A stretch of 64,000 nucleotides of DNA from an uncultured Acetatifactor sp. (GTDB lineage: Bacteria > Bacillota > Clostridia > Lachnospirales > Lachnospiraceae): NCBI GenBank assembly GCA_910577665.1, contig CAJTOJ010000005.1:69150-133149 (forward strand), written 5' to 3'. The translations under genes and the position numbers were made by a program. A model generated the notes under the pieces. The model did no database searches, was not told the origin of the DNA, and saw only the letters and a list, made by a program, of their open reading frames with translations. Shown one piece after another: positions 54,680 through 62,245 of the stretch (position 1 is the stretch's first letter; the number at the start of each line of letters is the position of its first letter).

Positions 54680-55447
54680 TCAGTCCTGGCGTGTGACACC
54701 CTGGGGATGGGCCTGCTGCCTCATCTCCTCCATCCACCTGGCTACCCCATTGTCCTGGAACAAAGTCACCAGGTCGGCCTGTGTCCTGCCATGGCCCCTC
54801 CACAGATACACATAACCGTCCTTGCACCGGATGTCCAGGGAATAGCTATGGCCATATTTCTCCGGAAAATACAGGCTTACCTGGTCAGCCCCCAGGTAAG
54901 CATCTGAGGTTTCTGTAGTAAACCACTCCATGAATTTTTCCTTTTCCGCTTTATCTGACACAACTATCATATTTCTGGCCAGTTCCTGGATCTCCTGGCA
55001 TTCCTCTGAAGATAGGGGAACCGATATCCGTTCCTCCCCTTCCCTGTAGGTGATGACAGCCATGCGGGGTGCCTCCCTCCAGAGAACGGAAGTGACCAGC
55101 TGACAGTTGGCCTGGTAGATTCCCACCAGGGAAAGGGGCATCAGTACACCTGCCGCCAGGAGGGCCAGCTTGGCTTTAAGGGATTTCCTGCACAGGAACA
55201 GTACTACCTCTGCCACCAGGATAAAGAGCAGAACTGCCGCAATCATGCGGCCATAGGGCTGCGGCTCATTGATTTCCTTCAGCCAGGGATTGCCCCTCTC
55301 CCTAAGCCAGGCATTCACCTGGTATTCTATGGGGTGGGCCAGGCAATAGCACACCAATGCTGCAAAGACCCAGAAGATCACCCAGTCCTTCCTGCCTTGC
55401 ATTCTTATTTTCTTTCCTTCCGTTGCCTTCCCACCTGTCTTCTTCAT
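54680..55447 (-). CDS. Membrane protein of unknown function, ECF operon
   Basis: I do not recognise this 255-residue protein. It has a basic N-terminus, three membrane helices in the first 120 residues (WVIFWVFAALVCYCLAHP; MIAAVLLFILVAEVVLFLC; LALLAAGVLMPLSLVGIYQ) and an outside domain of about 120 residues rich in Glu and aromatic residues. Its ATG overlaps the stop of the gene before it by four bases (55444-55447), so they are translated together. It is the last gene of the sigma factor operon. It could be a sensor or a target of the sigma factor. Confidence 0.65.
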   Translation of the reverse strand: MKKTGGKATEGKKIRMQGRKDWVIFWVFAALVCYCLAHPIEYQVNAWLRERGNPWLKEINEPQPYGRMIAAVLLFILVAEVVLFLCRKSLKAKLALLAAGVLMPLSLVGIYQANCQLVTSVLWREAPRMAVITYREGEERISVPLSSEECQEIQELARNMIVVSDKAEKEKFMEWFTTETSDAYLGADQVSLYFPEKYGHSYSLDIRCKDGYVYLWRGHGRTQADLVTLFQDNGVARWMEEMRQQAHPQGVTRQD

Positions 55448-56610
55448 ACCACTCCTCCCATTTTGGCCTGCCTGTCCCGATTCTGCAGGATATTCCCACA
55501 GATGCGCCTTCCATTCCCAGGCGCAGCATCCCCGTCCGGGACACCTGCCGACACACGCATAAGTCCTGCCACATACCTTCCCCTTCCGCACACAGGATAC
55601 CCATCCAGGTCTTCCCTGCCCTGCCACATGCGCCGGTATGTCTTCCCGGATTCTCCTGGCAGATCCGTCTCTGAAACGGGTACCCACATCTCCCCTTCCT
55701 CCTGGCCATCGGCCTCCGCAGGCAATTCCCCTTTCTCATAGAAATCCCATACGATCCGGGCAAATTCCCGGGAAACCCGGTATGTCCTGCCACCTTCCGT
55801 GGCCAGGTAGCAGTCTTTGCAATTGACCCAGTACAAGCCATAACGCATCTCACCAAAAGAGATTTCCAGAGGGATCTCCTCCTCCCCGGTCCGCTGCAGG
55901 GTCACTGGTTCCAGTTCCCTGTGCAAGGACTCTTTCAATGCGTCCTGTACCGCCCTGTTCCCACCCAGGCTGCTTCCGTCCTTTTGCCGCAGCCAGAATA
56001 CCGGCTCCCCCCTTAAGTGTTCATTATCTGCCACTGCTTTTGCATTGATCCCATAGGCAGCCCCGATGCACAGCAGGATCAGTGCGCACCAGCAGCCTGC
56101 AAACTTCAGATAGCGCCCTAAGGTGAACACCCTCTTATCTCCTGTAAAATAGGCCAGGGAGCCATAGATGGCCCCACCCATCAGTATGGTAGTCACCACC
56201 TCTGCCACAAAAGTAGCCAATATGCTGTGGGGGAAGAATTCCGTGAGCCAGATATGCAGGGTTCTTCCTGCATACCGGGCGGGTGCATCCGTCCCCAGAA
56301 CGGACACATAGACTGCCTCCATAAGCTTGTAGGGAACGGCCAGGATGGCTTTTGTAGGGAGAAAATGATCTGTCACATAGGTGTGACTGTAATATCCCAT
56401 GAATAGCCCCAGTACCGTAAAGATAGCGATCCTCAAGGATCCTTCCTTGAATTTGGAGACTCGCTCCTTCAGCTTCCTGTCCTCCCCCTGGTAAGGTATC
56501 TTAGGGATCAGGATTTCCTCCTGGCAGTCTGGCGTCTGTTCTGCGTTATGACTCTCAAGTCCCTGTGGGACATATCCCTCTTTCCCTTCTTCTGCCGTTG
56601 TATTCCCCAT
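55444..56610 (-). CDS. Membrane protein of unknown function downstream of ECF sigma
   Basis: This 388-residue protein has about 60 cytoplasmic residues at its N-terminus. Four membrane helices lie between residues 60 and 195 (for example IAIFTVLGLFMGYY, then FVAEVVTTILMGGAIYG, then CWCALILLCIGAAYG). A large outside domain follows. A zinc-anti-sigma HxxxCxxC pattern is not present, so it is not a classic ZAS anti-sigma factor, though the cytoplasmic part could bind sigma. The start at 56610 has GGGAGG upstream. An ATG at 56703 overlaps the sigma stop and one at 56643 has AGGAG at long range; either is possible. Family unknown. Confidence 0.65.
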   Translation of the reverse strand: MGNTTAEEGKEGYVPQGLESHNAEQTPDCQEEILIPKIPYQGEDRKLKERVSKFKEGSLRIAIFTVLGLFMGYYSHTYVTDHFLPTKAILAVPYKLMEAVYVSVLGTDAPARYAGRTLHIWLTEFFPHSILATFVAEVVTTILMGGAIYGSLAYFTGDKRVFTLGRYLKFAGCWCALILLCIGAAYGINAKAVADNEHLRGEPVFWLRQKDGSSLGGNRAVQDALKESLHRELEPVTLQRTGEEEIPLEISFGEMRYGLYWVNCKDCYLATEGGRTYRVSREFARIVWDFYEKGELPAEADGQEEGEMWVPVSETDLPGESGKTYRRMWQGREDLDGYPVCGRGRYVAGLMRVSAGVPDGDAAPGNGRRICGNILQNRDRQAKMGGVV

Positions 56611-56702
56611 GGAAATTCCCTCCCTTTCCTGTCTTTCCTTCATATAGGTAAGCTGCTCCTTTCCCGGACTCCTTCCCGGCTTTTTTGACAGTATTCCTGG
56701 CA

Positions 56703-57227
56703 TTACCCCTTTCCAACCTTTGGTTTCCCATTTTCTGACACATACATCGTATATATGCCTTTGAACTTTTTCCTGGCCCGGTAGATCCGGCTCTTCACCA
56801 CCTCCACAGACAAGTTCATGATCCTGCCGACCTCCTCATAGGATAATTCTTCAAAGTCCCGAAGCAGGAGTACTGTCCTCTCCTGCTCTCCCAGGCACAT
56901 AAGGCACTGCCGCACCTGGTCGGCCTGTTCCCGCCTCAAGGCTTCCTCCTCGGGCTGGTTGCTGCCCGGATCCGGCTCCGGTTCCCAGCCCTGTTCCTCC
57001 AGCAGCAGGGGACGTTTCTTCTTCGCATAACTGAGGAACACATTCCTGGCAATCCGAAGCGCCCAGGTACGGACATTTGCCTCCCCCCGGAACCGGTCCA
57101 GGTGCAGGAACATCCGGAGGAATACCTCCTGGCTAAGATCCTCTGCCAGACAGGTATCCCTGGTCATATACACCAGGTATCCATATACGGCATCCCTGCA
57201 CTCCTCATAAGCTGCTGCAAATTTCAT
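56703..57227 (-). CDS. ECF-type RNA polymerase sigma factor
   Basis: This 174-residue protein has sigma region 2 (EDLSQEVFLRMFLHLDRFRG, then RTWALRIARNVFLSYAKK) and region 4 (ERTVLLLRDFEELSYEEVGRIMNLSVEVVKSRIYRARKK), with an acidic linker of Glu/Pro/Asp between them. It would direct polymerase to its own set of promoters after a signal. The start at 57227 has GGGGGA upstream. It is the first gene of an operon with two membrane proteins. A palindrome (57262-57276) lies 35 bases before the start codon. Confidence 0.92.
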   Translation of the reverse strand: MKFAAAYEECRDAVYGYLVYMTRDTCLAEDLSQEVFLRMFLHLDRFRGEANVRTWALRIARNVFLSYAKKKRPLLLEEQGWEPEPDPGSNQPEEEALRREQADQVRQCLMCLGEQERTVLLLRDFEELSYEEVGRIMNLSVEVVKSRIYRARKKFKGIYTMYVSENGKPKVGKG

Positions 57228-57261
57228 AGCTATCCCCCATGCCCGTCTCTGGCAGACACTC

Positions 57262-57276
57262 ATTCAATATTTGAAT
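57262..57276. promoter_or_regulatory. Palindromic site upstream of the sigma gene
   Basis: ATTCAATATTTGAAT is a perfect 15-base palindrome (odd centre). It is well placed for a repressor or as part of a promoter. No protein can be named. Confidence 0.4.
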
Positions 57277-57399
57277 GGTTAAAGTTTACATCCAAATTTC
57301 CCGTCATGCCGATACAACCGGCACAAACAATCTGTGAACCGGTGCAAGCAAAGCACAAAAACTTCACCTTTTACACTTATAGACTCCTATTTTCCCAAA

Positions 57400-57434
57400 A
57401 AGTAACGGGAGCATTTCCCACTTTTGCTCCCGTT
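57400..57434 (-). terminator. Terminator of the small HHGRCD protein gene
   Basis: AACGGGAGCA (57404-57413) and TGCTCCCGTT (57425-57434) form a 10-base perfect stem, 11-base loop. On the minus strand a TTTTT follows. It lies 40 bases after the stop codon at 57476. Confidence 0.75.
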
Positions 57435-57475
57435 TCCTCTATATTCTATCATTTTCCACGTGCCCGGACAGGCAG

Positions 57476-57733
57476 TCACCCTCCCTCTTCCAGAACATCA
57501 AAAGCCGTTCCCTTCGCCCAGGGACTTCCGATGTCACATCTCCCATGATGATACCGGTGGGACAACATCTCCCCCTGTCCCTCCACTACTTCCAGCTTGA
57601 TCCTGTTCTCCCCAGCCCGGGTATAGCGGTCCAGCAACGCCACCAGCGCATCCACATCCTGTCCCTCTGCCTGTTCTCCAGTTTCCCCATTTCCTGTCCC
57701 TGCCATCCCTGTTTGTCCTTCTATCCTGTCCAT
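57476..57733 (-). CDS. Small protein with HHGRCDIGSPWAKGT motif, unknown function
   Basis: I do not recognise a named family. The frame gives 85 residues from ATG 57733: a Gly/Glu/Gln-rich start, then an amphipathic stretch VDALVALLDRYTRAGENRIKLEVVEG, then a conserved-looking HHGRCDIGSPWAKGTAFD motif at residues 62-79. There is no signal peptide or membrane helix. A later in-frame ATG (residue 10) with GAAGGA upstream is another possible start. Support for coding is the compact C-terminal motif and a well-formed terminator 40 bases after the stop. A longer open frame to 59332 on this strand is only the antisense of the phosphofructokinase gene. The motif could bind metal or nucleotide, which is a guess. 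Confidence 0.55.
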   Translation of the reverse strand: MDRIEGQTGMAGTGNGETGEQAEGQDVDALVALLDRYTRAGENRIKLEVVEGQGEMLSHRYHHGRCDIGSPWAKGTAFDVLEEGG

Positions 57734-57942
57734 CCCCACCCGTCCCTTCCATATCCGCAAAACCCCAAAAATCCTTTGCCCCCAGTTTATCCCATATTCC
57801 TTCCATATGCAAGAAGAATTCCCAAGGATGTCCCGTTGCTGTGAACGGAGTGAACCGTACCAACGGCAAAGCCATGAAAAGCAACATGGTGTGAATCGTA
57901 ACACATTTCCTAAACTTCTCTGGGGCGATTTCCATTCTCTTG

Positions 57943-57971
57943 TTGTATTTTCCCCTCCAATTTGGTATAAT
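57943..57971 (+). promoter_or_regulatory. Sigma-A promoter of the phosphofructokinase gene
   Basis: TTGTAT (57943-57948) and perfect TATAAT (57966-57971) are 17 bases apart on the plus strand, about 60 bases before ATG 58034. The rest of 57734-58033 holds no gene. Confidence 0.78.
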
Positions 57972-58033
57972 CGGTAAAGCTTATTGGATTTATGCGCAAT
58001 ATTTATTATATTTTTAATAGGAGGATTTACAAA

Positions 58034-59281
58034 ATGGCGAAGAAACGCAACATTATTGTGGGCCAGTCCGGTGGTCCCACATCCGTCATCAATTCCAGTC
58101 TTGCAGGTGTCTACAAGACAGCCAAGGAGCGTGGTTTCCGCAAGGTATACGGCATGCTGCACGGCATCCAGGGCTTCCTGGACGAGCAGTATGTGGATCT
58201 GTCCACCCAGATTCATTCCGGCATGGATATCGAACTGCTGAAACGCACCCCTTCCGCATTCCTTGGCTCCTGCCGTTATAAACTGCCGGAGATCCACGAG
58301 AACCCGGAAGTCTACGAGAAGATCTTCCGCATCCTGGACAAGCTGGATATCGAAGCTTTCATCTACATTGGCGGAAACGATTCCATGGACACCATCAAAA
58401 AGCTGTCTGACTATGCTGTGTTCAAAGGACATGACCACAAGTTCCTGGGCGTGCCCAAGACCATTGACAATGATCTGGCCCTGACAGACCACACTCCTGG
58501 TTTCGGCAGCGCTGCCAAGTATATTGCCACTTCCACCAAGGAAGTAATCCGTGACGCCCTGGGACTGAGCTATAAGAAAGAGATGATCACTGTCATTGAG
58601 ATCATGGGCCGTAATGCAGGCTGGCTTACCGGTGCAACTGCCCTGGCCAAGACAGAGGAATGCGATGGACCCGACTTGATCTACCTGCCTGAGATTCCTT
58701 TTGACATTGATAAATTCCTTAAAAAGACCCGTGAACTGCTGAAGAAGAAGCCTTCCCTTGTAATCGCTGTCTCTGAGGGTATCAAACTGTCGGACGGCAG
58801 ATATGTCTGCGAATTGTCCGGCGGCGGCGAGTATGTGGACGCTTTCGGCCACAAGCAGCTCCAGGGCACAGCCGCTTACCTGGCAGGCTTCCTGGGCGCC
58901 GAGCTTGGCTGCAAGACCCGCAGCATCGAGTTCTCCACCCTGCAGAGGAGCGCTTCCCATATGGCTTCCCGTGTGGATGTGGACGAAGCCTTCATGGTAG
59001 GTGGTGCCGCTGTCAAGGCTGCTGATGAAGGGGATTCCGGCAAGATGGTGGTTATCGACCGTGTGGCTGATGACCCTTATATGAGTGCTGCCGGTATCTA
59101 TGATGTGCACCGGATTGCCAACAATGAGAAACTGGTTCCCCGCTCCTGGGTGAACAGGGAAGGCAATTATGTGACAGATGAGTTCGTCAACTACATCGAG
59201 CCGCTGATCCAGGGAGATTACCAGCCCTTCATGGTAAACGGCCTGCCCCAGCATCTGGTCCTGCGCAACAGAAAACTGTAA
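58034..59281 (+). CDS. 6-phosphofructokinase, PPi-dependent type
   Basis: This enzyme phosphorylates fructose 6-phosphate in glycolysis. The 415-residue protein has GQSGGPTSVIN at the N-terminus, GGNDSMDT (residues 113-120) in place of the ATP-enzyme GGDG, and PKTIDND (141-147) where ATP enzymes have GTIDND. The Lys before TIDND and the Asn-Asp pair are marks of PPi-type or TP0108-like group members, which use pyrophosphate reversibly. AGGAGG lies ten bases before the start. It has its own promoter and terminator. Assignment of phosphate donor is inferred from these residues. Confidence 0.9.
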   Translation: MAKKRNIIVGQSGGPTSVINSSLAGVYKTAKERGFRKVYGMLHGIQGFLDEQYVDLSTQIHSGMDIELLKRTPSAFLGSCRYKLPEIHENPEVYEKIFRILDKLDIEAFIYIGGNDSMDTIKKLSDYAVFKGHDHKFLGVPKTIDNDLALTDHTPGFGSAAKYIATSTKEVIRDALGLSYKKEMITVIEIMGRNAGWLTGATALAKTEECDGPDLIYLPEIPFDIDKFLKKTRELLKKKPSLVIAVSEGIKLSDGRYVCELSGGGEYVDAFGHKQLQGTAAYLAGFLGAELGCKTRSIEFSTLQRSASHMASRVDVDEAFMVGGAAVKAADEGDSGKMVVIDRVADDPYMSAAGIYDVHRIANNEKLVPRSWVNREGNYVTDEFVNYIEPLIQGDYQPFMVNGLPQHLVLRNRKL

Positions 59282-59307
59282 AAGCAAGAGACAGAAAGAG
59301 AATACCA

Positions 59308-59355
59308 AAGCCCGGACAGCATCCGCCTTCATACGGCTGCCATCCGGGCTTTTTC
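59308..59355 (+). terminator. Terminator of the phosphofructokinase gene
   Basis: AAAGCCCGGA and its complement TCCGGGCTTT form a stem with an inner CAGC/GCTG part, followed by TTTT. Confidence 0.85.
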
Positions 59356-59466
59356 TATGGGGATTATCTATTTGTTCCTTTAATCCGATTCTTTCTACCG
59401 GGAAATGCTGCTATATGCTGCCAGAATCTGTGGCCGGCTTATGCTTCCCTCTGGCCTGGCACCAGA

Positions 59467-60150
59467 TTAACCGCGCAGCTTCCTGACGGCTTTCTCTTTG
59501 ATCAGACAGGTTCCATGTTCCTCCAGGGCCAGAACCTGTTGCTCCTGCGCGGCATACAGGCTTCCAAATTCCATGGCCTGGATACAGGCCCTGCTGTAGC
59601 GCTCATAAGCCGCATGGCCTTTGCGCAGCTCCAGATAGTAGATTCCCTTCATCTCAAACAGCCGGCTGTCCACCCGCAGATTGGCAGGCAGTGCCGCGGC
59701 ATATGTCATCACATCCCCCAGGCTCCCGAATGCGAAAACTGCCAGCTCCGGTTTCTTCTCCTCCCTGGCGGCCTCCTCCGCATTCTGTCCTTTCTCCGGT
59801 GTCTCTCCCTTTCCAGGGTCTCCCCCTGACAGACCTGCCTGCTCCCTTGCCAGTTGCAGGAAGCGCTTCATCTCCTTCAGGCAGGCTGCCAGCTGGTCTC
59901 CCTCTGGCTCCCGCTCCGAAAAAGTAAGCAGCAGTCCTTGATCGGGCAGCATCATGATCTGTAAGTCGAAAGCGAATTTGGGCGGCCTGTAGCCTACCTC
60001 CTCCGCTGCCTGCTCGATGATCTCCTGCACCACTTCCTTGGCCTTCTCACTGCGCAGCAGGAAATCCTTGTAATCAATGTCATACTCTTCCAGTTCTTCA
60101 TTTGACAGATAACACTTTACCGTCTTTTCGTCTACTCTTTCTATTTTCAT
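59467..60150 (-). CDS. mecA: Adaptor protein MecA
   Basis: MecA hands substrates to the ClpC-ClpP protease. The 227-residue protein has the N-terminal substrate-binding domain (MKIERVDEKTVKCYLSNEELEEYD) and the C-terminal ClpC-binding domain (VFAFGSLGDVMTYAAALP). An acidic Gly/Glu/Lys linker lies between them. The start at 60150 has GAGGA nine bases upstream; an ATG at 60165 overlaps that site. It has a good promoter at 60261-60289. It is convergent with the phosphofructokinase gene. Confidence 0.93.
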   Translation of the reverse strand: MKIERVDEKTVKCYLSNEELEEYDIDYKDFLLRSEKAKEVVQEIIEQAAEEVGYRPPKFAFDLQIMMLPDQGLLLTFSEREPEGDQLAACLKEMKRFLQLAREQAGLSGGDPGKGETPEKGQNAEEAAREEKKPELAVFAFGSLGDVMTYAAALPANLRVDSRLFEMKGIYYLELRKGHAAYERYSRACIQAMEFGSLYAAQEQQVLALEEHGTCLIKEKAVRKLRG

Positions 60151-60260
60151 AATACATATCCTCATACCGGCTTAAGGCTCCCCACGCCCAAACCCTTTCT
60201 TCCATGGCTTCCTCGGCCCCTTTGCAGGACCAGGCAGTTTGCGCTCCCCTCCATATTTGT

Positions 60261-60289
60261 ATCATAACATGATATATCTATTTTTTCAA
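60261..60289 (-). promoter_or_regulatory. mecA: Sigma-A promoter of mecA
   Basis: TTGAAA (60284-60289) and TATGAT (60261-60266) are 17 bases apart on the minus strand. Confidence 0.68.
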
Positions 60290-60305
60290 TTCATTCCGAC
60301 TTATT

Positions 60306-61490
60306 TTAACTCTGGCAACTCAATGCTGCCTGTATCATCCGCAGTTCCTCCATCATAATACAGTGTGGAATCTTATTTTGTTCCACCAGCTGCAGACATT
60401 CCTGGAAGTCAAACCATCTGACCTCCTCCACCTCCTCCGCCTGGAGGGTGAAATCCTCCGGTTCCCTGTCCAGCCACATATAGAAAACCTTGCTGACCTG
60501 TCTGTCCACAAAAGAACAGCCATAGAATTCCTCTTCATACTGTATGTACCGCTTCCCACAGTCGTACAGATCCCTGGCCATGGCTTCCACTCCCAGTTCC
60601 TCTTTCAGTTCCCGCAGGGCAGATGGCACATAGTCCACTCCTGCGGGGATATGGCCTGCACTGGAAATGTCATAGCAGCCCGGAAAGGAATCCTTGGTAT
60701 GGCTGCGCTTCTGTAGCAGAATCTCCACCCCTGCGCTGCCAGATTCTCCAGGGCTGCAGGGACAAGAAACAGCCTTCCTGCGCAGCAGCCACACATGAGC
60801 CGTCCGGTGCCAGATCCCCTGGCTGTGGGCCAGGGTTCTCTCTATGGTCTCTCCAGTGGGTTCCCCTTGCTCATCTACCACGTCCAACAGCTCCAGCCGC
60901 CGGAAGAATTCCAGGAACCCATCCCCCAGGGCGATCTCATCCAGGGCATCCTCATCCAGATCATAATAGTACTTCCCGGTCCGGATCTGTACAGACATGC
61001 TGTCCAGGGGAAACCCTTCCTTCCGGATCCGGGTATGGGACTTTGCAGTAAGCAGGAACGGCAGACTGGCCAGGCTCTCGTCCATGGACTCCATTATATG
61101 GTTCTCATCCAGCACCAGACAGATGGCATTCCGGTATCTGGCTGTCAGATCCCCGTATGTACTGGCAAGCCCCCCATAATAGGCTACCATCTCCTCATCC
61201 GACAGATACTTCCCCTGCACCGTCCGCACATGGACACCTGGCTGGATCTCCCCTGGCACTTCGTCAAAATACAACCCGGAGTCGCAGGAGAAGACCGGTA
61301 TCCCGTAGAACCGGTAATAGGCCAACGCCTTCTGCCTGGCATTCTCCAGGGGCGTCCTGCCGTCCTCCGCCACAGGAGGCGCTGCCCGGTCCATATCCTT
61401 TAGCCCCAGTATCTCCAGATGCATCCCATCCAGGCCTCTTCGCATCACATCCAGTTTAGCAGGATTCCCTGTTCCAAATAACAGCTTCAT
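60306..61490 (-). CDS. RdgB/HAM1-Nudix fusion protein
   Basis: This single 394-residue frame joins two nucleotide house-cleaning folds. Residues 1-205 are a HAM1/RdgB-like pyrophosphatase (MKLLFGTGNPAKL, CDSGLYFD with D70, then YLSDEEMVAYY), which would remove inosine or xanthosine triphosphates. Residues 205-394 are a Nudix domain of the YfcD/IDI-like kind, starting LLDVVDEQGEPTG. Its Nudix box (279-301) has RELKEELG, but the first conserved Glu of Gx5E is Val. Either site could differ from the standard one. The start at 61490 has AAGGAG before it. Confidence 0.85.
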   Translation of the reverse strand: MKLLFGTGNPAKLDVMRRGLDGMHLEILGLKDMDRAAPPVAEDGRTPLENARQKALAYYRFYGIPVFSCDSGLYFDEVPGEIQPGVHVRTVQGKYLSDEEMVAYYGGLASTYGDLTARYRNAICLVLDENHIMESMDESLASLPFLLTAKSHTRIRKEGFPLDSMSVQIRTGKYYYDLDEDALDEIALGDGFLEFFRRLELLDVVDEQGEPTGETIERTLAHSQGIWHRTAHVWLLRRKAVSCPCSPGESGSAGVEILLQKRSHTKDSFPGCYDISSAGHIPAGVDYVPSALRELKEELGVEAMARDLYDCGKRYIQYEEEFYGCSFVDRQVSKVFYMWLDREPEDFTLQAEEVEEVRWFDFQECLQLVEQNKIPHCIMMEELRMIQAALSCQS

Positions 61491-61590
61491 TGGTGCTCCT
61501 TTTCCTATTCCCGTTCCGTTTCCCATGTCTCCTATGGCCCCTGTCAATAAGCCGGATGCCACACTTTCCTGTGCATCCGGGATTGTTGTC

Positions 61591-61619
61591 ATTATATCCC
61601 GTTTTGTGCAAAAAAACAA
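61591..61619 (-). promoter_or_regulatory. Sigma-A promoter of the RdgB-Nudix gene
   Basis: TTGTTT (61614-61619) and perfect TATAAT (61591-61596) are 17 bases apart on the minus strand, about 100 bases before the start. Confidence 0.7.
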
Positions 61620-62245
61620 TTCCAAACTCCTTTAACCGAAACTCCTTTTCGCTTCACAGTCCATTCCTGGCTCTATACCATATACTGTCCATGGAATATT
61701 TCCTACTTTCCCCTTTTCTAAAAATGCATATAATAATAGTACAAGGTAGGCAACGGCCTGTGTCTGCCAAAGCGTTGAAGCATAATAGCGTACCGGATTG
61801 CCTTGTTATGCAGAGCTTTCAGTAGGGGGTGTGCAGTAACCTCAAACCGAAGTAGGCTGCAAAGCCGAAAGAAAATGCTCAAAGCCGCCTTGCGTTGCAG
61901 GGCGGCTTTATGGATAAATTACTAAAGTGTGTATAAGCATTTGAAAAAGTGTTGGGGATACAATATCTGATTATTATTGGATATTACGCAGCGGGACAGC
62001 CACACTACACCATGCTATATAAAGAAAAGAAAAACCTAAACACTGGAAAGATTACCGTCCAATATGACAGGCTCACTCCGAAAGATCAGCCGTAATTTCC
62101 AAAAGGGGTGCTACGTTTGACGATATACCCGTCCACCGCCATATAAGTACATAAGGCAATCACGCCCCAATAAGAAACTTTATCAGAAACGTCTTCCTTT
62201 GTTCCAGCTCCACGAAACCATGGTCTTCTATACAGAACCCCCTCC
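61620..62245. other. AT-rich gap with mobile-element-like remnants
   Basis: No intact gene is seen. Pieces of coding look are present on the plus strand: a frame ending VMQSFQ near 61825, and one at about 61965-62095 reading GYYAAGQPHYTMLYKEKKN, then ITVQYDRLTPKDQP and stop. The last has the flavour of a C-terminal end of an integrative-element protein, but I cannot name it. A GC-rich hairpin (61881-61909) lies between. With the IS91-family gene nearby, the stretch looks like a worn insertion site. Confidence 0.45.
61881..61909 (+). terminator. GC-rich hairpin in the remnant region
   Basis: AAAGCCGCC (61881-61889) pairs with GGCGGCTTT (61901-61909), loop of 11. A terminator of a lost gene is likely; the T-run is short. 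Confidence 0.5.

Noticed and set aside
57734..59332. Very long open frame on the minus strand over the phosphofructokinase gene
   Set aside because: It is the antisense of a clear plus-strand enzyme with promoter, ribosome site and terminator. Only its last 85 codons, beyond the enzyme gene, have coding character of their own and are kept as a small gene.
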